Below, in pieces: positions 10,639 to 22,908 of a stretch of 64,000 bases of DNA (within the stretch, counting starts at the first letter, position 1; the number at the start of each line of letters is the position of its first letter). Position numbers and translations under genes: made by a program. Source of the stretch: Vibrio ostreae (GTDB lineage: Bacteria > Pseudomonadota > Gammaproteobacteria > Enterobacterales > Vibrionaceae). The stretch is taken from NCBI RefSeq assembly GCF_019226825.1, contig NZ_CP076643.1, positions 1,798,001 to 1,862,000 on the forward strand, given 5' to 3'. The notes under the pieces were generated by a model that did no database searches, was not told the origin of the DNA, and saw only the letters and a list, made by a program, of their open reading frames with translations.

Positions 10639-11538
10639 ATGAACGAAGATAATTCGCCCTATTCTTCCGAAGGAAACAAAGAAAAATCGGACGGTCCGAG
10701 TAGAAAGTCCTTCTTTGAGCGCCTAGGTCAGTTATTTCAGGGAGAACCCAAGGATCGTCAGGAACTGGTTGACGTGATCCGCGACTCTGAAGTCAATGAC
10801 CTGATTGACCATGACACCCGCGATATGCTGGAAGGGGTTATGGAAATTGCCGAAATGCGGGTTCGTGACATCATGATTCCCCGCTCACAAATGGTCACCG
10901 TCGAGCGTACCGATAACCTGGACTCGCTGGTCGCCTTGATTACCGATGCGCAGCATTCGCGTTATCCGGTCATCAGCGAAGACAAAGACCATGTGGAAGG
11001 CATTCTGCTTGCGAAGGACTTACTCAAATACTTAGGCTCGAACAGCTCCCCGTTTGACATCGAAGAAGTGATCCGCCCGGCGGTGGTGGTGCCTGAAAGC
11101 AAACGCGTCGATCGTCTGCTGAAAGAGTTCCGTGAGGAACGATATCACATGTCGATTGTCGTAGATGAGTTCGGGGGGGTTTCCGGCCTGGTGACCATTG
11201 AAGATATTCTGGAAGAAATCGTTGGCGATATCGAAGACGAAACCGACGATGAAGAGCAACTGGATATTCGTAAGCTCAGCAAACACACCTATGCGGTGAA
11301 GGCGCTGACCACCATCGAAGAATTCAACAATACCTTCGGTACCCGCTTCAGTGATGAAGAAGTGGATACGGTAGGCGGCCTGGTGATGACGGCCTTTGGC
11401 CACCTGCCAAGTCGTGGTGAAATCGTGGAAATCGATCGCTACAACTTCAAGGTAACGGCTGCTGATAATCGTCGCGTGGTTCAACTTCAGGTAACCATCC
11501 CCGATATGGAAGCTCTTCCGGAGATCAGCGAAGAGTAG
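10639..11538 (+). CDS. corC: CorC/YbeX family CBS-domain protein
   Basis: The 299-residue product has a short polar N-terminus and two CBS domains (about residues 70-195; [17 protein letters not shown] begins the first). A C-terminal CorC-HlyC transporter-associated domain follows (about 210-290). It is cytosolic and has no membrane domain, as in E. coli YbeX/CorC, which is associated with magnesium/cobalt efflux and more recently with ribosome metabolism. Its place between ybeY and lnt supports orthology. The biochemical role remains debated. Confidence 0.93.
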   Translation: MNEDNSPYSSEGNKEKSDGPSRKSFFERLGQLFQGEPKDRQELVDVIRDSEVNDLIDHDTRDMLEGVMEIAEMRVRDIMIPRSQMVTVERTDNLDSLVALITDAQHSRYPVISEDKDHVEGILLAKDLLKYLGSNSSPFDIEEVIRPAVVVPESKRVDRLLKEFREERYHMSIVVDEFGGVSGLVTIEDILEEIVGDIEDETDDEEQLDIRKLSKHTYAVKALTTIEEFNNTFGTRFSDEEVDTVGGLVMTAFGHLPSRGEIVEIDRYNFKVTAADNRRVVQLQVTIPDMEALPEISEE

Positions 11539-11547
11539 TTCAAATCT

Positions 11548-11565
11548 CTCTTACTTCGGTAAGAG
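11548..11565 (+). other. UUCG-tetraloop hairpin between corC and lnt
   Basis: CTCTTAC-TTCG-GTAAGAG, a 7-bp stem closed by the extra-stable C(UUCG)G loop, sits 9 bases after the corC stop and 17 bases before the lnt ATG. There is no U tract. Such stems often protect mRNA 3' ends or modulate expression between adjacent genes. That role here is inference. Confidence 0.55.
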
Positions 11566-11582
11566 CATCAGAAAAGTTGCAG

Positions 11583-13115
11583 ATGACGAATACAATTCAT
11601 CGCCTTATGCGGCCGCTTGCGGCCGCTTTTGTTGGCGCCCTCACTACCCTGGCTTTCGCTCCTTATCAACTCTGGCCTGTGGCCATTCTCAGCCCGCTGC
11701 TGCTGTTATTGCTGCTCCATAAACAATCCGTCAAAGGCGCTGCGCTGATTGGCTATTGCTGGGGCCTGGGACAGTTTGGCATCGGTATTAACTGGGTTCA
11801 TATCAGCATTGATACCTTTGGTGGTATGCCCAAAATCGCCAGTGTGTCCCTGATGTTACTGTTAGTCGGCTACCTGGCTATCTATCCGGCGCTGTTCGCC
11901 TGGGCGCTCAATCGCTTTTTCCCGACCTCGGGTCGTGGCCGCTTATTACTTGCCGCTCCCGCGCTCTGGCTGGTCAGTGACTGGTTACGCGGCTGGGTGA
12001 TGACCGGCTTTCCATGGTTGTGGCTTGGTTACAGTCAGATAGACAGTCCGCTCGCCAATTACGCGCCGCTCGGCGGGGTGGAACTGCTGACGCTGATGGT
12101 GATGCTGTCCGCTGGCGCACTGGCCCTGACGCTACTGAGTAAAAGTAAAACCCTGCTGCTGATCCCGGCGGTTATCTTTGCTGCCGGCTACGGGCTCAAT
12201 GCCGCGCGCTGGGTCAAACCGGACACGGACAAAACCACCAAGGTAGCCTTGATTCAGGGCAACATACCTCAGGCACGTAAATGGCTGCCAAGCGAACGCT
12301 GGCCAACCATTATGAAGTACACCGACCTCACCCGTGAAAACTGGGATGCGGACATTATTATCTGGCCGGAAGCCGCCGTGCCGGCCTTCGAGTTTGAGCT
12401 GACTTCCTACCTGCACAACCTTGATGCGGCAGCACGCCTCAACCACAGTACCATCATCACCGGCATTCTGAATCAGACCGATGACAAGCAGTATTACAAT
12501 AGCGTGCTGGCCCTGGGTGATACCCCACAAGGCGAATACCAGTACGATGTGTCCCGGCGTTTCCATAAGCATCACCTGTTGCCATTTGGTGAGTTTGTTC
12601 CGTTTGAAGACCTGCTGCGTCCGCTGGCGCCGTTCTTCAACCTGCCGATGTCTTCATTTACCGCGGGTGACTATATCCAACCGAATATTATCGCCAGTGG
12701 CCATGCCCTGACGCCAGCACTGTGTTACGAAATCATCTTCAACGAGCAGGTACGTGCCAACACCACCGACGACACCGACTTCCTGCTCACCCTGTCCAAC
12801 GATGCCTGGTTTGGCCGCTCGATTGGCCCGTTACAACATATGGAAATTGCTCGTATGCGCGCGCTGGAACTGGGTAAACCGCTGATTCGTGCCACTAATA
12901 ACGGCGTGACCGCTGTGACTGACTACCGTGGTCAAATCACCGCCCAAATCCCGCAGTTTGAGACCGGCGTGCTGCGTGCCGAACTGGTGCCGACCCGTGG
13001 CCAGACGCCATATCATGCTCTGGGCAGTTGGCCGCTGTATATGTGGACTGCCCTGGCTATGCTGGCCGGCCTGTTGCTGCAACGCCGCCGTCACCATCCT
13101 GATGCAGATAGCTGA
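11583..13115 (+). CDS. lnt: Apolipoprotein N-acyltransferase
   Basis: Inner-membrane enzyme that adds the third acyl chain to lipoproteins. From the ATG at 11583 the product has 510 residues. It has six or more hydrophobic segments in the first 200 residues, then a periplasmic nitrilase domain with the catalytic Glu263 ([10 protein letters not shown]), Lys329 ([10 protein letters not shown]) and Cys381 (ALCYEIIF). One last membrane helix precedes a basic tail. A TTG two codons upstream (11577) is an alternative start, and neither has a strong ribosome-binding site. Likely substrates in this window are LptE, RlpA, MetQ and the 26.5-kb lipoprotein. Confidence 0.95.
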   Translation: MTNTIHRLMRPLAAAFVGALTTLAFAPYQLWPVAILSPLLLLLLLHKQSVKGAALIGYCWGLGQFGIGINWVHISIDTFGGMPKIASVSLMLLLVGYLAIYPALFAWALNRFFPTSGRGRLLLAAPALWLVSDWLRGWVMTGFPWLWLGYSQIDSPLANYAPLGGVELLTLMVMLSAGALALTLLSKSKTLLLIPAVIFAAGYGLNAARWVKPDTDKTTKVALIQGNIPQARKWLPSERWPTIMKYTDLTRENWDADIIIWPEAAVPAFEFELTSYLHNLDAAARLNHSTIITGILNQTDDKQYYNSVLALGDTPQGEYQYDVSRRFHKHHLLPFGEFVPFEDLLRPLAPFFNLPMSSFTAGDYIQPNIIASGHALTPALCYEIIFNEQVRANTTDDTDFLLTLSNDAWFGRSIGPLQHMEIARMRALELGKPLIRATNNGVTAVTDYRGQITAQIPQFETGVLRAELVPTRGQTPYHALGSWPLYMWTALAMLAGLLLQRRRHHPDADS

Positions 13116-13120
13116 CCATC

Positions 13121-13159
13121 AAAAACACTAAGAGCCCCGTCGGGGCTCTTAGTGTTTTT
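13121..13159. terminator. Bidirectional terminator between lnt and the ybeL-like gene
   Basis: Very long perfect stem, AAAAACACTAAGAGCCCC pairing with GGGGCTCTTAGTGTTTTT around a GTC loop. It lies between convergent genes and has A and T runs suited to both strands. Confidence 0.93.
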
Positions 13160-13238
13160 GCGTGTTACCGGAACGGATTCTTGTCGTATCACCAGGCTCT
13201 TGTCAGGACATCAGGCTCGGTGTCCGCACGAGCAAGTG

Positions 13239-13709
13239 CTAAGGCTTAAACGGCTGACGACTGAAAGCGGTCGCGCCGCAGCGGGTACAAGGGACAATTT
13301 CGGTCGGGTGATTGTATTCCATCCGATGGCCGCAGCTGTCGCACACCAACACGCCCAGTCCAATCATGTCCCCGGCTTTGTACAACCCCTGATGCTCGAG
13401 ATCCTGAAACAGCTCGACCCACTCCACTTTGGTGCGATCGGTAATATCCAGCAGGCCCTGCCAGATGGAGTTGGTGATCATCAGATAAAACGGGCTGCTT
13501 TTTTCCTCTTCATAACTGTCAGCGAACTCTTTAAGGTCAGCTTTTATGTAAGCGGAAATCAGCGCCAGCTCATCTTTGGTCAGGTCATTGGCGGCGGCCA
13601 CGACTTTGCCGGAAGTGTCCAGAATATGATCGACTTCTTGCGGACTCTTCTTGAGGGTTTCGACCACCTCTTCAACTAAAGCCTCGTAACCCGTTTTTTG
13701 TTTTGGCAT
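13239..13709 (-). CDS. ybeL: Zinc-ribbon protein of the YbeL/DUF1451 family
   Basis: The 156-residue product has a helical, charged N-terminal two-thirds and a C-terminal zinc ribbon, CDSCGH...CTRCGA (near residues 123-146). The family (DUF1451; YbeL in E. coli, also next to leuS) has no established function. The start ATG at 13709 is preceded by GAGGTGACAT on the minus strand, a good ribosome-binding site. It is convergent with lnt and divergent from leuS across 122 bp. Confidence 0.85.
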   Translation of the reverse strand: MPKQKTGYEALVEEVVETLKKSPQEVDHILDTSGKVVAAANDLTKDELALISAYIKADLKEFADSYEEEKSSPFYLMITNSIWQGLLDITDRTKVEWVELFQDLEHQGLYKAGDMIGLGVLVCDSCGHRMEYNHPTEIVPCTRCGATAFSRQPFKP

Positions 13710-13798
13710 ATGTCACCTCTATCAAACCCGATTGGCTATTGTTGTGCTCCCTTGCTTTAGGTATTCTATGACGATCTATTAGTATCTGTTCAAACTGA

Positions 13799-16408
<2,610 letters not shown>

Positions 16409-16426
16409 TTCCGTCTCTGACGGTCT

Positions 16427-16492
16427 GTAAACAGGGCTTTGGCCCTGTTTACTTATCTCAGCCCATCATGGTGGTGGGCTGAGATAAGTAAA
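16427..16492 (+). other. Two overlapping hairpins between leuS and lptE
   Basis: Hairpin 1 pairs GTAAACAGGGC (16427-16437) with GCCCTGTTTAC (16442-16452). Hairpin 2 pairs TTTACTTATCTCAGCCCA (16448-16465) with its perfect 18-base complement (16475-16492) around a 9-base loop. The two stems share 16448-16452, so full forms cannot coexist. Hairpin 2 ends 24 bases before the lptE ATG and lacks a U tract. The layout suggests an RNA switch or processing element controlling read-through from leuS to lptE. Confidence 0.6.
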
Positions 16493-16516
16493 TCCATTTC
16501 ATGAGAAAGTAGCCCC

Positions 16517-17119
16517 ATGCGTTTGACATTGTCATCTACATTGAAGTTATCACTGGTTGTTCTGACCGCCTCCCTGCTCAGTGCCTGCGGTTTTCACCTG
16601 CGTGGTGACTACGATGTTCCGGAAGAACTGAGCACGATGTCGGTCACCAGTTACGACCAATACAGCACCTTTACCCGTTTAGTGAAAGGTCAGCTGCGCC
16701 TGAATGAAATCGCCCTGGTCAGCCCGAGCGAAAATGTGCCAAACCTGCATCTGCTGAGTGAAGGCATCAGCGAGCGCACTCTGTCGCTGTACCAAAACGC
16801 ACGCACGGCAGAAAAAGAGCTGACCTTCCGCGCCTCTTACCGTGTTCTTATTCCTGAGCTGGGTGAAAAAACCTTCTCCACCAGCGTGACCCGCAGCTAC
16901 CTGGATAACCCGCTGACTGCACTGGCAAAATCGGTCGAACGCGACATGATTGAAGATGAAATGCGCAAACTGGCCGCGAGTCAGATTGTGCGTCAGATGG
17001 CACGTCTTAAAGCCTCGATCGAATCCGGTCATATGGACGATCCGCAAACCGGTGATACCCATTCGGATTACCAGGTCAACACCGTTCAAGAGCCAGCCGC
17101 TGCCGGCAACACTCAGTAG
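16517..17119 (+). CDS. lptE: LPS-assembly lipoprotein LptE
   Basis: Outer-membrane lipoprotein that plugs and assembles the LptD barrel for LPS export. The 200-residue product has a signal peptide ending in the lipobox LLSAC with lipidated Cys24, followed by GFHLRGDYDVPEEL, the family's conserved N-terminus. A polar, low-complexity tail follows about residue 170. It lies between leuS and holA, 8 bp before the latter, as in E. coli. Confidence 0.93.
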   Translation: MRLTLSSTLKLSLVVLTASLLSACGFHLRGDYDVPEELSTMSVTSYDQYSTFTRLVKGQLRLNEIALVSPSENVPNLHLLSEGISERTLSLYQNARTAEKELTFRASYRVLIPELGEKTFSTSVTRSYLDNPLTALAKSVERDMIEDEMRKLAASQIVRQMARLKASIESGHMDDPQTGDTHSDYQVNTVQEPAAAGNTQ

Positions 17120-17127
17120 GCAGTCTG

Positions 17128-18153
17128 ATGAGATTGTATGCTGACAAACTGGCCGACGCGCTGCAAAAGTCGCTGCTGCCGGTTTATCTGGTGTTCGGCA
17201 ACGAGCCTTTGCTGATTCAGGAATCGCGCAGCGCGATTGAACAGCAGGCGCGCAGCCAGGGTTTTGAGGAAAAACATCGTTTTCAGATCGATGCCAGCCT
17301 CGACTGGAACGAAGTGTATGACTGCTGCCAGTCAATGAGCCTGTTTTCCAGCCGTCAGTTGATCGAGCTGGAAATTCCCGAGGCGGGTCTGAATGCCGCC
17401 GCAGGTAAAGAGCTGGCCAAGCTGGCTGACAGCCTCAATCCGGATATTTTGCTGGTCATCGTCGGTCCGAAACCGACCCGGGCGCAGGAAAACAGCGCCT
17501 GGTTTAAGGCGCTGAGTGCGCACGGCGTGATGGTCAACTGCCTGACGCCCGACATCAGCCGCCTGCCCCAGTTTGTTACCACGCGCTGCCGGGCGTTAGG
17601 TTTACAGCCCGACGCCGAAGCGGTTCAAATGCTGGCACAGTGGCACGAAGGTAACCTGTTTGCCCTGGCCCAGAGCCTGGAGAAACTGCTCCTGCTTTAC
17701 CCGGATCGCCAGCTCACTCTGGTGAGACTGGAAGAGTCGCTCAGCCGCCATAACCACTTTACACCGTTTCACTGGATTGATGCGCTGCTGGAAGGCAAAG
17801 CCAACCGTGCTCAGCGCATATTGCGCCAGCAAGCGGCCGAAGGCGTGGAGCCGATTATCCTGATGCGAACAGCACAAAAAGAGCTGTTTCAGCTGCTGCA
17901 GATGCGCCAGGCGATGAACAGTCAGCCTATCGGTAGCCTGTTTGATAAATATCGTATCTGGCAAAACAAACGTCCGTTATACGCCGCCGCTCTGCAACGT
18001 CTGTCAGTGCAGCATCTGCAACATCTGGTGCGCTTACTTGCCCAATGCGAAATTGTGGCAAAAACTCAATATGAACAGTCGCCCTGGCCGTTATTACACC
18101 AACTGAGCCTGGAGTGCTGTGTTCCGCAGGCAAACTTACCCTTGCCTGCCTGA
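17128..18153 (+). CDS. holA: DNA polymerase III subunit delta
   Basis: Clamp-loader subunit that opens the beta sliding clamp. The 341-residue product (E. coli 343) begins MRLYADKLADALQ and has the conserved YLVFGNEPLLIQES segment near residue 22. It has an AAA+-like fold without a working P-loop, as is normal for delta. nadD, which follows holA in E. coli, is missing. Instead a 66-bp gap with a weak terminator-like sequence (AAGCG...CGCTTTTTT, 18153-18179) leads to rsfS. Confidence 0.95.
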   Translation: MRLYADKLADALQKSLLPVYLVFGNEPLLIQESRSAIEQQARSQGFEEKHRFQIDASLDWNEVYDCCQSMSLFSSRQLIELEIPEAGLNAAAGKELAKLADSLNPDILLVIVGPKPTRAQENSAWFKALSAHGVMVNCLTPDISRLPQFVTTRCRALGLQPDAEAVQMLAQWHEGNLFALAQSLEKLLLLYPDRQLTLVRLEESLSRHNHFTPFHWIDALLEGKANRAQRILRQQAAEGVEPIILMRTAQKELFQLLQMRQAMNSQPIGSLFDKYRIWQNKRPLYAAALQRLSVQHLQHLVRLLAQCEIVAKTQYEQSPWPLLHQLSLECCVPQANLPLPA

Positions 18154-18219
18154 AGCGTGCTATAGTGCCGCGCTTTTTTCATATCTTGTTATCGTTATTT
18201 ATTTCAGAGGAACATTCCC

Positions 18220-18537
18220 TTGCAACGTGAAGAACTCAAAGACTTTCTTGCCGACAAAGCCGACGACATGAAAGCGGTCGACATTATTACCCTGGATGTG
18301 ATCGGTAAATCCAGCGTCACCGATTACCTGATCATCTGTACCGGGACGTCGAAAAGACACGTTGCGTCCATTGCTGACCATGTGGCCAGCGAAGCCAAAA
18401 AAGCCGGCATTGAACCGCTGGGCATTGATGGCGAGAATGAAGGCGAATGGGTCGTGGTCGATATGGGATCAACCATGCTGCACGTGATGCAGGAACAACA
18501 GCGCGAGATGTACCAACTGGAAAAACTCTGGAGCTAA
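18220..18537 (+). CDS. rsfS: Ribosome silencing factor RsfS
   Basis: Binds ribosomal protein L14 and blocks subunit joining during starvation. The 105-residue product equals E. coli RsfS in length and aligns from the first residues, which fixes the start at a TTG codon (18220) with CAGAGG 9 bases upstream. Conserved blocks are [19 protein letters not shown] and [17 protein letters not shown]. One base separates it from rlmH, so coupling is likely. Confidence 0.96.
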   Translation: MQREELKDFLADKADDMKAVDIITLDVIGKSSVTDYLIICTGTSKRHVASIADHVASEAKKAGIEPLGIDGENEGEWVVVDMGSTMLHVMQEQQREMYQLEKLWS

Positions 18538-18538
18538 G

Positions 18539-19009
18539 GTGAAGATTCAACTGATCGCCGTTGGCACCAAAATGCCCAAGTGGGTCGAAGAGGGTTTTCA
18601 GGAATACCGTCGCCGCTTCCCGCATGATATGCCACTGGAACTGGTGGAAATCAGCGCCGGTAAGCGGGGCAAAAACGCCGACATTGCAAGAATTCTGCAA
18701 AAAGAAGGCGAAGCCATGCTGGCAGCCGTGCCAAAGGGTAACCGAATTGTTACTCTTGACATTCCCGGTAAGCGTTGGGACACCGAACAACTGGCGCAAC
18801 AGCTGGAAAGCTGGAAACTGGATGCCCGGGATGTATCGATCCTGATTGGTGGCCCGGAAGGTCTGGCACCGGCGTGTAAAGCCGCCGCAGAGCAGAGCTG
18901 GTCATTATCACCGTTGACCCTGCCCCACCCACTGGTGCGAGTTGTGATGGCAGAAAGCCTGTACCGCGCCTGGAGTATTACCGCTAATCACCCTTATCAC
19001 CGAGAATAG
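18539..19009 (+). CDS. rlmH: 23S rRNA pseudouridine-1915 N3-methyltransferase RlmH
   Basis: SPOUT-class methyltransferase acting on assembled 70S ribosomes. The 156-residue product begins at GTG (18539), giving [16 protein letters not shown] in line with E. coli RlmH. The SAM knot region shows LIGGPEGL, and the C-terminus [16 protein letters not shown] is characteristic. The upstream rsfS frame ends one base earlier, and mrdA starts 6 bp after. Confidence 0.97.
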   Translation: MKIQLIAVGTKMPKWVEEGFQEYRRRFPHDMPLELVEISAGKRGKNADIARILQKEGEAMLAAVPKGNRIVTLDIPGKRWDTEQLAQQLESWKLDARDVSILIGGPEGLAPACKAAAEQSWSLSPLTLPHPLVRVVMAESLYRAWSITANHPYHRE

Positions 19010-19015
19010 AGACTG

Positions 19016-20905
19016 ATGTTACGTAAGCGTAACCCTATTCGAGACTATCTGGCAGAAGCACGGTTATTTCGTAACCGTGCTATTGTATCTTTTGTCGGCA
19101 TTGTCTTGATGATGGGGATACTGGTCGCCAACCTGTACAACATCCAGGTGAACCAGTATCAGGATTATAAAACCCGTTCCAATGATAACCGCATCAAAGT
19201 CGTCCCTATCGCTCCCAACCGCGGCCTGATATACGACCGCAACGGTGTTTTGCTGGCTGAAAACCGCCCTGTCTTTAACCTGGAAATCATCCCGGAAAAA
19301 GTCAAAGACATGGACGACACCATCACGCGCTTACAACAGATTCTGCAAATCACGCCGGAACAAATCGCCGCGTTTGACAAAGAGCGTCGTCAAACCCGCC
19401 GCTTTAATTCGGTGCCGCTGCTGACCCAGCTGACTCAGCAGGAAGTGGCCAAATTTTCCGTTCAACAGTACAAGTTTCCCGGCGTGTCGGTGACAGCCAA
19501 CCTCAAGCGCTTCTACCCGTACGGCGAAGTGCTGACCCACGTGCTCGGTTACGTATCACGAATCAATGACCGCGACATGCGTCGTCTTGAGCAAGAAGGC
19601 AAAGAAGCCAACTACCAGGCTACGCGTGATATCGGTAAGCTCGGCATCGAACGTTACTACGAAGATGTGCTGCACGGCACCGCCGGTTACCAGGAAGTGG
19701 AAGTCAACAGCCGCGGCCGTATCATCCGCACTCTGAAATACGTTCCGCCTACGCCGGGCAAAGATATCGTCCTCAATCTCGATATCGATCTGCAAGTCTA
19801 TGTGCATAACCTGCTGGAAGGCCGTCGTGGCTCAGCCGTGGTGCTGGATCCGAAAGATAATGGCGTACTGGCCATGGTATCGAGTCCGAGCTACGATCCG
19901 AATGCGTTTGTGCACGGCATTTCAAGCAAGGCGTACAGCGCGCTGCTCAACGACAAAAACCGCCCGCTGGTTAACCGCACCACTCTCGGGATTTATCCGC
20001 CAGCATCAACAGTCAAACCCTTTATCGCGGTGTCGGCACTGGAAGAAGGCGTCATTACACCCAACACCACCCGCAATGACCCGGGTTACTGGCGCATTCC
20101 AAACTCGAAAACCCGTCCGTTCCGTGACTGGTCCCGCTGGGGACACGGTACAGTGAATGTGACCAAAGCACTGGAAGAATCGGTCGATACTTTCTTTTAT
20201 CAGGTCGCGTATGACATGGGCATCGACCGCCTGTCGACCTGGATGATGAAATTCGGCTTTGGCGACTACACCGGTATTGATATCCACGAAGAAAGTACCG
20301 CTAACATGCCTACGCGTGAGTGGAAAATGGCCCGCCACCGCACGCCTTGGTATCAGGGCGACACGATACCGGTGGGTATCGGCCAGGGTTACTGGACCGC
20401 GACCCCGATGCAAATCGCTAAGGCGACCTCGGTGCTGGTCCATCACGGTGAGGTGATTGCGCCGCACTTGCTGCGTTCAACCATCAACAATGGTGACAAA
20501 TTCTCGACCCAGAAAGAGACCGAATACACCACCTATCCGCCGATCACCGGTGTACCGGACAAATACTGGAATATCGCCATCGAAGGCATGCACCTGGTCA
20601 ACCACGGCAGCCGTGGTACCGCACGCCGCGCCTTTTACGGCTCTGAATACCAGAGTGCCGGTAAGTCCGGTACTGCTCAGGTATTTGGCCTGGCGGAAGG
20701 CCAGAAATATAACGCCGACGAACTGGCCGAGCATCTGCGCGACCATGCGCTGTACACCAGTTTTGCGCCGGTCGATAACCCGCAGGCGATTGTCACCATA
20801 GTGCTGGAGAACGCCGGTGGCGGCTCAAGTCATGGTGCACCGGTTGCCAGACAGATCTTTGACCACATTATTCTCAAGAAAGACGATAAGGCAAAACAGG
20901 AATGA
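19016..20905 (+). CDS. mrdA: Penicillin-binding protein 2 (cell elongation transpeptidase)
   Basis: Transpeptidase of the elongasome that crosslinks peptidoglycan on the periplasmic side. The 629-residue product has one N-terminal membrane anchor (about residues 22-45), a dimerisation domain and a transpeptidase domain. The active serine is Ser331 in PPASTVKPF, and the KSGTAQ motif lies near residue 545. It overlaps rodA by ATGA (20902-20905), consistent with the paired PBP2-RodA synthase. Confidence 0.97.
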   Translation: MLRKRNPIRDYLAEARLFRNRAIVSFVGIVLMMGILVANLYNIQVNQYQDYKTRSNDNRIKVVPIAPNRGLIYDRNGVLLAENRPVFNLEIIPEKVKDMDDTITRLQQILQITPEQIAAFDKERRQTRRFNSVPLLTQLTQQEVAKFSVQQYKFPGVSVTANLKRFYPYGEVLTHVLGYVSRINDRDMRRLEQEGKEANYQATRDIGKLGIERYYEDVLHGTAGYQEVEVNSRGRIIRTLKYVPPTPGKDIVLNLDIDLQVYVHNLLEGRRGSAVVLDPKDNGVLAMVSSPSYDPNAFVHGISSKAYSALLNDKNRPLVNRTTLGIYPPASTVKPFIAVSALEEGVITPNTTRNDPGYWRIPNSKTRPFRDWSRWGHGTVNVTKALEESVDTFFYQVAYDMGIDRLSTWMMKFGFGDYTGIDIHEESTANMPTREWKMARHRTPWYQGDTIPVGIGQGYWTATPMQIAKATSVLVHHGEVIAPHLLRSTINNGDKFSTQKETEYTTYPPITGVPDKYWNIAIEGMHLVNHGSRGTARRAFYGSEYQSAGKSGTAQVFGLAEGQKYNADELAEHLRDHALYTSFAPVDNPQAIVTIVLENAGGGSSHGAPVARQIFDHIILKKDDKAKQE

Positions 20906-22023
20906 AACTCGATCCTTCTACCGGCCGGAACCGGGCCTTTTTCGAACGCTTGCATATCGACCTGCCGCTGCTGCTGGGATTGCTGGTCGTGATGGGATTT
21001 GGCCTGGTGGTGATGTACAGTGCCAGCGGCCAGAGCCTGGCGATGATGGATCGTCAGGCAATGCGTATGGTGCTGGCGCTGGCAGTGATGATCGGCTTGG
21101 CCCAGTTGCCACCGCGTACCTACGAGCGCCTGGCACCGGGACTGTTTTTTGTCGGCGTGATCCTGCTGCTGGGAGTACTGTTTTTTGGTGAAGTCTCCAA
21201 AGGTGCTCAGCGCTGGCTGAATTTGGGCTTTGTCCGTTTCCAGCCATCGGAATTACTCAAACTGGCGGTGCCTTTGATGGTGGCACGCTATATCGGCAAG
21301 CGTCCGCTGCCGCCGAGTTTTCAGACTCTGATGATTTCGGCTGTCATGGTGTTCTTTCCAACCATACTGATCGCCAAACAGCCCGACCTCGGCACCTCGA
21401 TTCTGATCGCCGCCTCCGGAGTGTTTGTTATCTTTCTGGCTGGTATCAGCTGGAAAATTATCGTCGCGGCGGCCATGGCGGTCGGTGCGTTTGTGCCGGT
21501 GCTGTGGTTTTTCCTGATGCACGAGTATCAGAAAACCCGGGTACGTACTCTGTTTAACCCGGAGTCCGACCCGCTCGGTGCCGGTTACCACATTATCCAG
21601 AGTAAAATTGCTATCGGTTCGGGCGGGATTTCCGGAAAAGGCTGGCTGCACGGCACCCAGTCCAACCTGGAATTCTTACCTGAACGACATACTGACTTTA
21701 TCTTTGCAGTAATCGCCGAAGAATGGGGCATGATAGGCATTCTTGCGCTATTGGCAGTTTACTTATTTATTATTGGCCGCGGACTCTACCTGGCAAGCAA
21801 CGCACAAACCGCATTCGGTCGCATGATGGCCGGCAGTATTGTGCTAAGCTTTTTTGTTTATGTGTTTGTAAACATCGGGATGGTAAGCGGTATTTTGCCG
21901 GTAGTGGGTGTACCTCTTCCACTGATCAGCTATGGCGGTACTTCTATGGTCACCCTCATGGCAGGATTTGGTATTCTGATGTCAATCCATACCCATAGAA
22001 AAGCGTTTTCGAAGGCAAACTAA
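20902..22023 (+). CDS. rodA: Rod-shape peptidoglycan glycosyltransferase RodA
   Basis: SEDS-family polymerase that extends glycan strands together with PBP2. The 373-residue product has about ten membrane segments and the signature near the C-terminus [19 protein letters not shown]. The catalytic region EWGMIG is also present. It overlaps mrdA by four bases, and its stop codon overlaps the rlpA start (TAATG), so the three genes are probably one message. Confidence 0.97.
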   Translation: MKLDPSTGRNRAFFERLHIDLPLLLGLLVVMGFGLVVMYSASGQSLAMMDRQAMRMVLALAVMIGLAQLPPRTYERLAPGLFFVGVILLLGVLFFGEVSKGAQRWLNLGFVRFQPSELLKLAVPLMVARYIGKRPLPPSFQTLMISAVMVFFPTILIAKQPDLGTSILIAASGVFVIFLAGISWKIIVAAAMAVGAFVPVLWFFLMHEYQKTRVRTLFNPESDPLGAGYHIIQSKIAIGSGGISGKGWLHGTQSNLEFLPERHTDFIFAVIAEEWGMIGILALLAVYLFIIGRGLYLASNAQTAFGRMMAGSIVLSFFVYVFVNIGMVSGILPVVGVPLPLISYGGTSMVTLMAGFGILMSIHTHRKAFSKAN

Positions 22024-22814
22024 TGATGCACTCCAAGCTCCTTGTTACCTTTTGCTGCGCCGCAATCCTGGCCGGCTGTAGTACCACCCCATCCGGGCGC
22101 TACGAGATCGACGATGATGTGGCGCCTGATACGCCAATGTCGGTCGATCATATTGAAGATGCCAACCCGCAGTACGAACCGTACAGTCTCGGAGGCAACA
22201 AAGATTACACCCTACGCGGTGTCAATTATCAGATTGAAAAACAGACGTCGGGCTTTAAACAGCGCGGCAAAGCGTCCTGGTACGGTAAAAAGTTTCATGG
22301 TCACCTGACCTCAAACGGCGAAATTTATGACATGTACTCAATGAGCGCTGCGCATAAAACCCTGCCGCTGCCGAGTTATGTCAAAGTGACCAATCTGGAT
22401 AATGGCAAATCGACCGTGGTGCGGGTCAATGACCGCGGCCCTTTCCACTCCGGGCGCATCATAGATTTAAGTTATGCCGCAGCGTATAAAATCGGTGTGG
22501 TTCAGGCCGGCACCGCGAATGTAGAGATCGAGGTGATTGCCGTCAACAAAAGCAGTGATGCCAAGCCGAAATCCGGTGCACCTCAGTACATCATTCAGGT
22601 GGCATCTTCACAAAATGAACAAAGAGTGCGAACTTTAGCGCAAGAAATGGGTCAAAGCCTTTCAGTGCAAAGTTTTGTCGAGAGTATTGACCAAAGCCAT
22701 CGCCTGTTTCTGGGACCGTTCAGTGATTACACACAAACACAGGACACCCTCGAAAAGGTGAAAGCTCTGGGGTACGATACTGCCTTTATTAAAAAGCACT
22801 CAGTCACGCAATAA
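22023..22814 (+). CDS. rlpA: Septal ring lytic transglycosylase RlpA
   Basis: Outer-membrane lipoprotein that acts on denuded glycan strands in some bacteria. The 263-residue product has a lipobox LAGC (Cys19). A double-psi beta-barrel domain covers about residues 80-170 (GKASWYGKKFHGHLTSNGE, VVRVNDRGPFHSGRIIDLS), and a C-terminal SPOR domain (about 190-262) binds septal peptidoglycan. It starts within the rodA stop codon. Confidence 0.94.
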   Translation: MMHSKLLVTFCCAAILAGCSTTPSGRYEIDDDVAPDTPMSVDHIEDANPQYEPYSLGGNKDYTLRGVNYQIEKQTSGFKQRGKASWYGKKFHGHLTSNGEIYDMYSMSAAHKTLPLPSYVKVTNLDNGKSTVVRVNDRGPFHSGRIIDLSYAAAYKIGVVQAGTANVEIEVIAVNKSSDAKPKSGAPQYIIQVASSQNEQRVRTLAQEMGQSLSVQSFVESIDQSHRLFLGPFSDYTQTQDTLEKVKALGYDTAFIKKHSVTQ

Positions 22815-22908
22815 TGGCATCCCAAGCCCGACCTGATTGGTCAGGTCTGGTTTGAGAAGTCGTTTCTGTTAATATAACGAACAATTAATTAAACAATTCG
22901 CATTCATC

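Noticed and set aside
13152..13679. 175-codon plus-strand frame after lnt
   Set aside because: Antisense to the zinc-ribbon ybeL gene, which has intact CxxC motifs and a good ribosome-binding site. The frame also begins within the terminator.
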